NCBI GenBank assembly: GCA_037127255.1
Contig: JBANSL010000004.1
Span: forward strand, 34,044,467 to 34,108,466
Length of the DNA stretch: 64,000 nucleotides
From: Persicaria tinctoria
Taxonomy: Eukaryota > Streptophyta > Magnoliopsida > Caryophyllales > Polygonaceae
Direction of reading: 5' to 3'
Numbering within the stretch: position 1 is the stretch's first letter; each line of letters starts with the position of its first letter. This document shows positions 22,650 to 33,839 of this stretch, in pieces. The translations under genes and the position numbers were made by a program. The notes below the pieces were generated by a model, which saw nothing but the letters and a program-made list of their open reading frames with translations, ran no database searches and was not told the DNA's origin.

Positions 22650-25600
22650 TCAAGGTGGCATCTGCAGGGCCCATGTAGCTTGGGCCTCAAATAAGACTCC
22701 ATTCTTGTCCATCAGCTGTAATCCTCCAGAATGGATCTTGTTCACCACGAAAGGTCCCATCCGCTTCTTGTTGAATTTGTTGGGAAACCAATGATCCTTT
22801 GATTTAGAGACATAGAGCTTGTCTCCAACTTCATAGTCCTTAGGCTCATCATTGGAAATCCTGCACAATCGCACATACCAAGGTAGACCTCTCCCATGTA
22901 TCGATAAATCTTTAATGGAAATAGGAGAAGAAAGATCCATACCTTGGCTTACCTTCGCAGAGACGGAATCGGGGACCACTGTATTTGGTCGATCTCGACT
23001 AGGGCTAGTCGATCTCGACAAGACTGCAGGCTCTGGTGGTGGCCTGGTCGAAGAGGCAGAAGTCGACGAAGGCAGGGGCTTGTCAACCTCGACAAGTCTG
23101 GTCGACCTCGACGAGGACTCCGCTCCTGGTGCTTTGCTCATCGAGGAAGGCGGGGATGGGCTCTCCGAGTGGTGGTCGATCTCGACTAGGGTGGTCGAGA
23201 TCGACGAGGCTGGTCCTGGCTCTGGTGGTCTCAGCGTCGAGGAAGACGATGCCCGAGGATCTTGGTCGATCTCGACTAGGGTAGTCGATCTCGACGAGGG
23301 CTCTCCTCCTGGTTGATGTGGCGTCGAGGAAGACGAAGCCGAGGCCGTCGAGGAGTGGTCGACCTCGACAAGGCTAGTCGAGGTCGAGGAGACTGGATCG
23401 CCTGGTTGAGTCAGTGTCGAGGAAGCAGGCTGGTCGACCTCGAGTAGCGTGGTCGATGTCGAGGAGGGTTCTGCTTCCGTCTGGCTGCTCGACGATGTTG
23501 GTGCTGGTGAAGACTCCTTGGTCTGGTCGAGATTGACTAGGGCTCTACTCGAAGTCGAGGAGCCTTGGTCGATCTTGACCCCATACTTAGTTCCTGTCAA
23601 GGCATCCGAAAAAAAATGAATCCACAACAACTTACCTTGGTCTGTGTCGATTGGATTCTCTGTGTTCTCTTTGACGATTGTCATGATCTCCTCCACCTGG
23701 GCTTCCATGTCCCTCTTTTCCAGCTCCTCAGGGGTCATATTTCTGACCTTGGGTTCCCCACAGGTGATGTAGCCAACTGAGATAGATTTGACCTCTTCCA
23801 TTGGACCTGTATGCCTTTCAGTTTTATTAAAGGAATACTCAATTACCTCATCGCTAATGTTGAAGGTGAGCACTCCTTTCCTTACGCTTATGTTGGCATC
23901 CACCGTCGCCAAGAATGGTCTTCCTAAGATAATTGGACAAGCAGGATCTTCTTGCATATCAACAACTAAGAAATCAGCAGGGACGAAGAATTTACCTACT
24001 TGTACTGGCACATTATCCACCATGCCTGTTGGAATGACCACCGTGTTGTTGGCCATGTAAAGTCTAGCATCCATAGGCTCCAGGGCACCTATCTTAATCT
24101 TGGACCAAATTGTTAAAGGCATTATACTCACACTAGCTCCAAGATCACATAGGGCATTAATTTTGAATGGACCAAATCCAATAGTTATAGCGAACTTACC
24201 TGGATCCGGCCTCTTCTCCAATATGTCCAGATGGCTGCACTCCTCTATGATTTCAGCCATTGATCGCTTTTTGCTCAGAATCTCCTTCAGGAACTTGACA
24301 TAGGACGGCATTTCATTGAGAGCTTCTGTGAAGGGGATAGTGACGTTGAGTTTCTGAAGCATCTTGATGAAGCGCTGAAATTTTTTCCCTGCCGGGTCTT
24401 TTAGAGATTTTGTGAGGAAAGTCAGCTTCTTTTTCTGATTCGGAGCCAGAACCGACGTCGGAGGTGTTGCAGGATGCTCTATGTCAATCAGAGGCTCCTC
24501 GACATCGACCACGGTCTTGTCGATCTCGACTAGATTTGGTGTTGTCGAGTTGCTGTGTGGTGCAGACGAGGATTCTGGAAGTGTCTCCTCGAGGTCGACG
24601 AGGCTCTTGTCGAGGTCGACCACGGCTTTGTCGAGATCGACTTGCTGTTCCTCGTCGTTCTGCTGCTTTCCGACCTCTGGCTCTTGCAGTTGATGGCCGC
24701 TTCTGAGTTTTATAGCAGCGATGTGTCCAGTTTTTCCGTTAGGATTTGGTTCTGAAGATCCAAGGAGCGTACCTGACTGTCTGGGAATTCCTGCTGCTAG
24801 CTGACCAATCTGTGTATCAACTGATTTCCGCCAGATATCAATTTCCCCAATCCTAGAGTTGACACCTTGCATCTGGGTATAGACGGAGTTGAAAGATTGC
24901 CTAGTTTCTGAGTGGTTCCTCCGTATGTCCTCCAGGACTGTCTGTATATCATCCTTCTTCTGTTCCCTTTCCGGATGTCCTGGAGCTCTGTAGGGCGGGG
25001 GGTTCCTAGGGACATCTTGGTTCCATTGTGGTTGCTGAAACCTTTGGTCCCCCATGTAGCGACTGGGACCCCCTGCGTAAGCTGCATCCTCATGGTGCTC
25101 TGCCAGCTTGACTTGCTCTGTGTGTGGGCACTCACGAGTTGTGTGCCTCTGGGATCCGCATTCTATGCAAAGCTGGTTGACGGAGAGATACTTTACTTGC
25201 TTAAGGAGCTTCTTATTCTGGTCTCTGTAGTACTGTTCCCTAACATCAGGATCAATCTCCTTAGGTGGCTCATAGAGGGGCATGGATGGTGCTGGCCTGG
25301 CGTATGGGTTCTCTTCATAAGTTGCAGTAGACCCATACTTGTTGTCGTAGTTAGTGAGCTTTTCTAGCACACCCCATGCGTCACTTGCCGGCATTGTCAG
25401 ATACTCATAGCGAGTATAATGGTTGATTCTGTCCTTAGTGATTTGATCAAGAGAGTTGAAGAAGATCTCCTGAATGACGTAGGGTGGCTGTCCATGAGTA
25501 GGGCAAGATCGCAGAAGTTCCTTGTAGCGCTCCCATGTCGTTGCCAGCGGTTCCCCTTGCTTCTGTTTGAAGGCGGTGATTCTCTAGCGGAGATGTGCTG

Positions 25601-26095
25601 CTTTGGCGGGTGGGAAGAATTTGTTCAGAAACTCTTGCTCTACTTGGGCCCAGGTTATGAGTGATCTTGCTTTCAGCCTTCCAGCCATTTCAGTGCAGGC
25701 CCAACGAGAGACCAGCGAAAAGATTTCATCTTGACATATTCCAGGGTTGTACCTTCAGCAATAGTACGGCACATGTCAGAAAAGTTTGTAATATGTTCAA
25801 GAGGACACTCATTAAATCTGCCATAGAAGGCATTATTTTTAAGCTCTATAAGAAATTGAGTGTGAATTTCAAAAGAGTTATCAGGGATAAGAATCGCCGA
25901 TTCAGGCACGACGAGAGTTGGGTGCATGTAGTCCTCTGCCGTGGTTGGATATTGGGCAAGCTCAGCCTGTGCTTGTTCCCTTGCTGCTCTCTCAGCGGCG
26001 ATAGCAGCATCCTTAGCGGCGATAGCAGTATCCTTTGCGGCCAATTCCCTGGTAAGCCTAGCGACCAGCTGTTCCTGTGTCTCCGCAGCCGCCAT
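22650..26095 (-). pseudogene. Element C gag-protease fused to an integrase-like tail
   Basis: The reading starts at ATG 26095 with a coiled coil of AAKDTAIAAKDAAI type, then an Athila-like gag core. One frameshift near 25673 and TAG at 25586-25584 (Gln expected) precede a frame open to 22650. That frame (914 residues from the ATG at 25394) has a CX2CX4HX4C zinc knuckle (CIECGSQRHTTREC, about residue 76), the protease motif LCDLGASVSIMP (about residue 413), a long Ser/Thr-rich region at about residues 600-810 with repeats such as STTLVEIDQ, and at residues 855-914 a segment like the C-terminal end of gypsy integrases (MGPFVVNKIHSGGLQLMDKNG). The pol core is missing between them. Whether the product is still made is doubtful because of the two breaks. 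Confidence 0.8.
22989..23600. repeat. Coding copy of the TCGATCTCGA motif array
   Basis: Exact motifs start at 22989, 23009, 23176, 23194, 23263 and 23285, again in pairs 18-22 bp apart, with many one-base variants up to about 23580. Two further exact copies sit at 24520 and 24631. On the minus strand some copies read as LVEID and others as SRST, so the same DNA word is used in different codon phases of one reading frame. Confidence 0.9.
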
Positions 26096-26245
26096 GATCC
26101 TTTTGAGTTTAGAGTGGATGTGTAGGTAGCGCTCCGGTTCGTCTAAGCTGTCAAACTAAGGTGTTTGAACAGAACGACGCATACACCTGAAAAGTAACTC
26201 AAAGAAACAGTGAGAACCGACTACCTAAGGCGCGATTGATTGCTT

Positions 26246-26263
26246 CCCCGGCAACGGCGCCAA
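26246..26263 (-). other. Primer-binding site of element C
   Basis: TTGGCGCCGTTGCCGGGGA on the minus strand, next to the LTR end at 26266. I know this word from Athila/Tat/Ogre-type plant gypsy elements. Element E has the same site. Confidence 0.75.
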
Positions 26264-26265
26264 TT

Positions 26266-28539
26266 TGTTGTAAGGAGTGAATCAAGTGTGAAATATAACG
26301 AAAATAGATCAAACCAGACTTAGGCCCCAGCAAATAAATACAAGACTCCTCCAATGTAGTAAGAGAAAGTCAGGATCGAATCCACGAGGAAGCACGTCAG
26401 CAGTTCTCAGGTAGCTGTAAATTCTCACAGACAAGGCAGCAGAAAGACAGAAACATAGAAACAAGGAAAGAAACAGAAATAAAAGCAGAAAATAACAAAC
26501 AAAAGCAATGAACTAAACTAAGACAGAAAAGACAAAGCAAAGCAGAAACGAAAAGCAATGCAAGGGGTCTCGTCGATCTCGACAAGAGTCAACTCGAGAT
26601 CGACCACAGTTATTCGACAACAGAAACTGAAAATCACAGCAGACAAGCAAACCCGGCAAGGGCAACTCGATCTCGACAACCTCTACTCGAGATCGACAAG
26701 AGCATGCAAAACAGAAACTGAAAATCGACAAGAATAGAAGAAAATCAACTCGACTAAGATGAACCCTACTCGATCTCGACCACGGCTTACTCTAGATCGA
26801 CAAAGGTCTCCTCTATGTCGAGTACAGTAAAAGATAGAAACTTTAAAAGGCAAATTTTCGAACCAAAACTCAGAATTTCCGACGAAATAAATTCAATATA
26901 AAAAAAGACTTCCAAAGCCAGGGTTTCAACACCACAACGATAACCATGCAAAGTAACACATAAAGGCACAAAAGATCATGCTTTCCATCAAATAACTTTC
27001 GTCATTAACAAATAGGCATATAGAGGCTTTCGCATAAACCCTAATTGTTACTAACCCTTTTTTCACATAATTAATCCAAGTTGCATTAAGATCACTTTCG
27101 CTTCAATAACACAAACAAGGATCACCTTCAACTCTCGCAAAAGAATCATGCTCATAGGGAAAGAAGATGAATCGCACAAAAGATCTGACCTTTATCGCAT
27201 CGCCTCACATGGCCACCGTTGGGCTCACCCCAGCCGCAGAAGTGGGTGGACTACTCACGCCTCATTGCGATAACAGAATTTGATGTATAAAAAGAAACTT
27301 GCATTAACTATATTCAAAAGCCTTTACAATCCTGACAATCAACTTTCGCGGAAAGCCAAAACCCTAAAAACCTTAGAACTCCTAAACTCTATGTGGAACT
27401 AACTAATTATCTCTGAAACTGAATGAATGAAAAACCAGCCCCTAGGGCTTTATTTATAGTCTTCTTTCCCTAGCTAATCTAGGAAAGAAATATCTATCTC
27501 TATCTAAAATTATGTCTAAAACTTTATTAGATAAATAAATTGTTTTATGGAAATAAATCTAAAAGGAAAAGATAAAACTAAATAGGGTAAGTCTTCATGT
27601 CTTGATAGATTGCGTCTTCCATAGATAGAACTTGATGGATTTGGATAGAATCTTCCTCATTCGGCCCCAAGGAATCCCAAGTCTACTCGGACAGGTCTTC
27701 GTCGAGAAGTTTCTGGAATCGGCTCTACTCGACTTCGACCACGGCTTGTCGATCTCCACAAGGATGGTTCATCGACTGGACTCCTCGGCTAGATCTTGCT
27801 CGATGTGCTCGGACTTGGTTCACGGTGCTCGTCGACCTCGACAAAGCCTTGTCGATCTCGAGTAGGATGGCTCTGTCGACTAGGTCTCCTCGGGTGGCTC
27901 TACTCGGCAAGCTCGGATCTGGACTCAGGCGCTCGTCGACCTCGATAAGACGTAGTCGACCTCGAGTAGAGGTGTGTCTCTCTTGGTCGAGCAACTCTTC
28001 CTCGGCAAGGACTCGGACTAGCACGGTGGGTCTTGTCGATCTCGACTAGGGCTTGTCGAGATCGAGTAGGGTTGCTCGGCGTCCTCGTCCTTGGCTTCTC
28101 TCCTTGTCGACTCCGGGTGTGGCGTCTGGGCTTCGTCGATCTCGACTAGGGCTTGTTGAGATCGAGTTGGGTCCGGAGCTCGGGTTGGCCTGGCTCTCGA
28201 TCAAGCTCTGTCGACAAGGCGGTGCTCGGACATGCTCGTCTATGTCGACTAGGGTCAACTCGAGATCGAGTTACCCTGACTCTCAGCTTGGTTTTGTATT
28301 TTGCTGCTCCTTTGATCTTGGACTTCTGTAGTGGTTTTCCGAGCTTTTCCGACCTTCTGTAGAATTGCTGTAAAATGTCTCGATTTCTGTGAATTAAACA
28401 GAAACTGGTGTAGATTCCATAATTTGGCAAATAAACTTAAACTACATAGATTCTGTACTATCTAAGCCCAAATGAATGCAATGTATACAGAAATCGATAT
28501 AAAAGTTACTGTAAAACATGGCAGATTCAGCTCACAACA
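26266..28539 (-). repeat. LTR of element C (5' LTR in element orientation)
   Basis: Same length and ends as the copy at 18890-21162, about 98% identical by hand comparison. Differences are spread along the whole LTR and include many transitions. Confidence 0.92.
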
Positions 28540-28544
28540 ACCAC

Positions 28545-31500
28545 CTACTTCTCAAGCTTTCTCTGCAGTCAGTTCATTCAACCCTTTCCCAATTTTCTTA
28601 CCTAAACACAATGTACAAATACCCAGCTCTACTACCTTATGGCATCTCAGATTGGGCCATGCCCCTTATGTGAAACTTAGACACATTTCTGCAATACATG
28701 ATAGCATTGATACTGATTGTAATCATGTTTGCACTGTCTGTCCTATGGTTAAACATACAAGAAATTCTTTTAAGTGTAGTTTGTCTCATGCTAATGACAT
28801 TTTCCAAGTGTTACACTGTGATGTATGGGGTCCCTATGAGCATCAAACCATGAATGGCTATAGATTTTTCTTAACCATTGTTGATGACAAAAGTAGGGGT
28901 GTTTGGGCTTTCTTAATGAAACACAAAGATGAAACCATCTCCCACATTAAATCCTTCATACACATGATTGAAACACAGTTTCACGCCAAAGTTAAAATTC
29001 TTAGAAGTGATCTTGGTACTGAGTTTATCAACTCTCCCATGGCCTCTTTTCTTGAAACCAAAGGCATCATACATCAAAAATCCTGCAAATCCACACCACA
29101 ACAAAATGCCAGGGTTGAGAGGAAACATAGATATGTTCTTGAGATTGCTCGTGCTCTCATGATCCAATCCTCCATCCCACTTCATTTCTGGGGTGACTGT
29201 ATTCTGACAGCCACTTACATAATAAATCGTTTGCCTAATCCTCTTCTTCACAATAAATCTCCCATTGAAATCATACTTGGCAAACCTCCTGAGTACTCCC
29301 ACATGAAAGCTTTTGGATGTCTTTGCTATATGTCCACTGCAACTGACCCATCCACAAAGAAGTTTCAACCAAGATCACACCCTTGCATATTTTTGGGCTA
29401 TCCCTATGCTCAAAAAGGGTACAAAGTGTACAACATTAAACTTGGAAAATGTCAGGTTAGCAGAGACATTCTATTCTTTGAGCACATTTTTCCCTACTCC
29501 CAACTCAAAAATCATAACCTTTCCTCATCTCCAAACACATCCCTACATACTGTCATTGATGACAATTTTCCATTTGACTACAACCAAGCTGTAGATATTG
29601 GCCATGAGCCACCTACAAACCCTGAGCAGTCTATACTCTCCCCATCTCAATCTGAGACTCTTGTCCACACTGATCATGCAGGTGATCTTGCTGATCATAT
29701 TGACTTTGAGAACTCCCTGTCTTTAGACACATTTGAACTCATACCTGAACCACCCCCTGTAAGACATTCCACCAGAACTCGCAAAGAACCTGTGTGGATG
29801 AAGGACTATGTAGGATTGGGCTCCAAGAAGGTCACCAATGCAACATCTTCCTCTGCTATGGTAACCCATCCCTATCCTTTATCATCTTTTCTTTGCTACA
29901 CAAATATCTATCCCTCTTATCAGGCTTTTATCAGTCATGTGGCTCCCCATTCTGAGCCTAGATATGTGACAGAAGCAATTAAACAACCTGCATGGTGTGA
30001 GGCTATGCTAGTTGAGTTAGGGGCTCTTGAAAGGAACAACACTTGGACCATCATGCCTAAACCTGATGGGCAATCTCTGGTCACATGCAAATGGCTCTTT
30101 AAGCTGAAGTTCAAGGCTGATGGGTCATTAGAAAGACACAAAGCAAGGCTAGTAGCTAGAGGATTCTCTCAGATTGAAGGCCTTGACTATGGTGAAACTT
30201 TTGCACCAGTGGCTAGGATGGTGTCTGTCAAAACACTCCTTGCTGTTGCAGCTGCTCAAGGATGGCATACTTGTCAAATGGACGTCATTAATGCATTCCT
30301 CCATGGGTATCTAGAGGAGGTGGTCTACATGTCTATGCCACCAGAGTATAGCTTTCTCAAAAAGTTGGAACAGTCCAAGCAACCAGGCACTGATCTTTGT
30401 GCTCAGGAGGAGTGTGGGAATGATCACAAAGCCAGAAATCTATGTTGCAAGCTAAACAAATCCCTCTATGGATTAAAGCAAGCACCAAGGCAATGGTTCA
30501 CCAAGTTTGCAGAAGTTATTCAAAAAGCAGACTTCAAGCAATCTGAGTATGATCATGCTTTGTTCACTAAGTGTGATGAAGGAAAGATTACAACACTTCT
30601 TGTATATGTAGACGACATGATAATTACAGGAAATTGCAAGGAAGAAATTGAGAAACTGAAGGTGCATCTACAACTACATTTTCAGATCAAAGATCTAGGA
30701 GAGACTAGGTACTTTCTTGGGATTGACATTGACAGATCTAAGGAAGGAATCTTCATGAATCAGAGAAAATATGCACTTGAGTTGCTGAAAGAGTGTGGCA
30801 TAGAGAATGCAAAGCCTCTAAGCACACCATTAGATGTGCACTGTAAACTCACTGATGAAGGAGAGATCTGCAGCAATCCCCAACAGTATAGAAGGTTGGT
30901 GGGAAAGTTAATCTACCTAACAGTCACCAGACCAGACATCACCTACTCAGTACACATCCTAAGCCAGTTCATACAGAAGCCAACAAATGAGCACTTGCAA
31001 GCTGCTAAGCACCTACTCAGATACATAAAGGGAGCACCTGGGCAAGGCCTATTGATGTCAAGCAAATCCCACCTAAAACTAACAGCATTTTGTGATGCTG
31101 ACTGGCAAGCTTGTCCTATGACAAGGAAGTCATTTACTGGGTTCTGTTTTCTGCTAGGAGGATCTCTTATATCCTAGAGATCAAAGAAACAATCCTTTGT
31201 GGCTATGTCTACTGCAGAGTCCGAGTATAGGGCTATGGCCATGACTTGTTGTGAGTTAAAATGGCTTGTAGGAGTGTTGAGTGATTTGGGTGTAGCTCAA
31301 CATCAGCCCATTGATCTATTCTGTGATAACCAGGCAGCAATTCACATATCTAGGAACCCAGTATTCCACGAGAGAACCAAACATATCGAAGCATATTGTC
31401 ATTTGGTTCGATTAATGGTAAAATTGAAGCAAGTCAATACAAGGTACATATCTACAAGGGAGCAACCAACGGATATGTTCACCAAGACATTAAGTGTTGT

Positions 31501-31576
31501 TCAAAGCAAGAAATTACAAGGCAAACTTGGAGTAGTAGATGTCTTCTCCAACTCCAAGTTTGAGGAGGAGTGTTGA
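28545..31576 (+). pseudogene. Copia B pol (integrase-RT-RNase H), one stop
   Basis: Downstream of element C the B polyprotein continues. The GAG-pre-integrase has LWHLRLGHAPY and CTVCPMVKHTR. The integrase core keeps its three acidic positions (HCDVWGPY, LRSDLGTEF, QQNARVERKH). The variable linker is followed by reverse transcriptase ([18 protein letters not shown] at 30604-30615, intact) and RNase H (FCDADWQACP, STAESEYRAM, DNQAAIHISRNPVFHERTKH), ending at TGA 31574-31576. The frame is closed only by TAG at 31175-31177, in a GGSLIS-stop-RSKKQ context where relatives have Trp. The apparent ATG at 28472 lies in the C LTR and is not the native start. This is the best preserved copia pol in the window. 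Confidence 0.9.
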
Positions 31577-31840
31577 AATAGAAGATCTGGCGCCATTTGC
31601 CAGCTCCTCTCCTCAGAGTTGTTACAAGAAGTTGTTACATTCTCTAACTGTTTTCCAGTTTGTTAATACATGTAGTGCCTATAAATAAGCTTCTCTCCAT
31701 TTTGTACAGAACTCAGATTTACACAATACAATTGAATGAGAGAAATGTTCATCTAAACGCTCTCTTCATCTGTGTTCTTCATCTTCAACTCTCATTCTCT
31801 CTAATTGATCTTGCTCATTGCTGGATTCAATTAGTCTTCA
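31571..31840 (+). repeat. Right LTR of copia B
   Basis: 270 bp, no difference from the left LTR; preceded by the purine run GAGGAGGAG and followed by the target duplication AGAAC in BOR sequence. Confidence 0.95.
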
Positions 31841-33839
31841 AGAACAATGGGAACATTATCCCTACTGTTGGAATCCACGTCACCCCGAAACACATCAACA
31901 AGTATGCCAACGGGAAGAGTGTGAACCCCAGGATGTATCTGAATGGCAATGACTCCACAAATGAAAGGTGGTCCGTCTCCATCACCCTTCCATCACACAT
32001 ATATTAGTTTAGAGAGATTCATTGATTATTGATTTGGTTTAATTTAATTGTATGTAATAGGCATGCACTAGCTAGCTTACTTGTAAAGTCTACTAGGAGC
32101 AATGAGGAGAAGCTGAATCCTCTCCCAAAACTGGTTTCCATGGTGGCTGTTGATGGCCATGTATGCGAAGTAACCCCAAAGAAGAGAAGAAGGAATCAAC
32201 TTGACCATAGGCGCCGCAAACACCAATAATGCTACAAAAAGAGACTACAAGAGGTTGCTCAATCTCTGCTCGTTAACGCGTACAGGCAAGTAAGGATCGA
32301 TGTGAGTCTCTGGGTCAAAACTGTTTCTGCTTCTGTTGTCACTGGCGAAAGCTATGCCCTGTTTTCCTCCGACTTCACCTCCTTTCAATACGGCTTGCTT
32401 AAGTCCTTCCAGTTCCTTCACCTCATCACCTCGATCCATAACTAGCATTCTGCTGCATCCACCCAAACATATAAATATACTTGAATAATCAAGCTAGCAA
32501 TCTGCTGCAGGTTGAATCATTGCTTTAATTTTGTGATATGTATGTTGTTTGTTTGTAATAAAGTTGGGCCTTACTGTTTAGTTTTTGTCGATTTCAATGA
32601 AAACTTGTTGCATGTTATTGTAAATCTCGAAGTTGGAGGCGTTCTCCCTTATGCTTTTCCTGACACTCTCTACCATCTTTTTGCGAATCGTATGTCTCTC
32701 GAGGGCTGCAAGGTTTTTGGTGTGCATAGGTGAGTGAGGAAGGAGACAATAGCATGGAGGGAGTCCAAGCAATCCACAAACCAAAGTCTATATGTACAGT
32801 ACAAATAACCCATCAACAACATACGTACCGTAAAACCAAGTAGGAAGATGTCCAAGTTATAAGCGGACGGGTTTTTGAGGTTAAACTCTTTTTGTTGTGC
32901 CATCTTTGAAGCTATGTTATGCTCGAAGATGAAAAGCCCGGCCACCATAACCGCTGGAACAACCGCTCCAACTATGTACAGTGGAGGCACTTTTCCCATA
33001 TCCTGCACATGTACAATACTTGGTTAGTTAATCAAACAAGGGCGCCGGTGTTATAACTGCTCAATTTGCACACATTACTCCTCTTAATTTATCACACCTT
33101 CCTCATCAGTTACTTCAATAATTATGTGTGTGTGAAATATTTTTAGAAGGTTATAGAGATAGAGATTAATTGATTACCTTAATGACAGTCCAATGGTACA
33201 AGACCTCCCAAGGTTGATGAGGACTAAGCAACCTTCTAGGGACCCCATTTGAAGCTTTGGTAGGAACACAAAATGATAAAGCTGTCCACATGAGCAATGA
33301 TAGAGGAACACCGAAATCTGCCAAGAAGTTTCTCAACGCACCTGTACGTACGTATATCAAATTAAATATGATTCCCGATCAGAATTAATTAACATGATCA
33401 TGTATTTAATTAATAATGTGAAGGAAATCAATTACGAACTTGTGCCATAACGCCATGATCTTGCCCTTCTACTTTTCAAAGCAGTATAGAGAAGGCCAAG
33501 AGCAAGAATAACAGCAAGCAAGCCATTTGCGTAAAGCCATTCAAAATGGTATTGATCAAGTGCTGGATCATCAGATTTAGGAACATTAAACTCGCTCTTG
33601 ATTCCCTGTACGTAAGATAGATTCATTCAACAAGCTAAGCTATCCGGCATATATAATATGGGAATCTGGCATTAAAAAAGTGAATAAAATTTGCCTAGAC
33701 ATTGTTTATACCAAATATAAATATCCGGCATAAATAAGCGGATTATATCCGGCATAAAAAAATTAATTATTTTGAAATGAAAGAGCGCTCGGCCGCTCGC
33801 TGTACGTTCTCTCCCAAACCAAACCCTCGAAACACAGTT

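Larger units (their letters stand above)
18890..28539 (-). mobile_element. Non-autonomous gypsy-type element C (Athila/Tat-like) nested in B
   Basis: Two direct repeats of about 2273 bp (18890-21162 and 26266-28539; TGTTGTAAGGAG to CTCACAACA) are flanked by the target duplication ACCAC (18885-18889 and 28540-28544). On the minus strand the primer site at 26263-26246 (TTGGCGCCGTTGCCGGGGA) follows the 5' LTR, and a polypurine tract (ATGGGGTGTT) precedes the 3' LTR at 21163. The only proteins are gag-protease plus a short integrase-like tail. Reverse transcriptase, RNase H and the integrase core are missing, so mobility would need a helper. The LTRs differ at about 46 positions by hand count. 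Confidence 0.93.
17176..31840 (+). mobile_element. Copia element B, inserted in a BOR exon and split by element C
   Basis: Two identical 270-bp LTRs (17176-17445 and 31571-31840, TGTTGAAATAG to TTAGTCTTCA) are flanked by the 5-bp target duplication AGAAC (17171-17175 and 31841-31845). The duplication falls inside the BOR coding exon, whose reading frame continues across it. The primer site TGGTATCAGAGC follows the left LTR directly, and a polypurine tract (GAGGAGGAG) precedes the right LTR. Without element C the body is about 5 kb, normal for copia. The LTR promoter probably uses the CTATAAATAAG box at about 17284-17294. Confidence 0.95.
16613..33605 (-). pseudogene. Borate exporter (BOR family) pseudogene split by nested retrotransposons
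   Basis: BOR proteins are plasma-membrane borate/anion exporters of the bicarbonate-transporter (SLC4-like) family. Minus-strand exons recognised, in transcript order: 33605-33440 (QYHFEWLYANGLLAV, then SRRARSWRYGT), 33341-33178 (FLADFGVPLSLLMW), 33002-32829 (VPPLYIVGAVVPAVM, then QQKEFNLKNPSAY), 32787 to about 32575 (CGLLGLPP, then SPMHTK), about 32450-32081 (LPVRVNEQRLSNLL, then [11 protein letters not shown]), 31986-31841 continuing at 17170-16842 ([16 protein letters not shown], then DEYEE and DELTTSRGELKVR) and a last exon 16651-16613 ending in TGA. Splice sites are mostly canonical; one junction near 32450 is unresolved. The first roughly 170 residues are missing, replaced by CACTA sequence. 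TAG at 32245-32247 stands where relatives have Gln. Copia B interrupts one exon. Non-functional. Confidence 0.88.

Noticed and set aside
28472..28544. ATG at 28472 as the true start of the B polyprotein
   Set aside because: It lies in the LTR of element C; the B frame is merely open across the junction.
31842..32007. Plus-strand frame reading [18 protein letters not shown] and onward as a gene
   Set aside because: The minus strand of the same bases encodes a recognisable BOR transmembrane segment.
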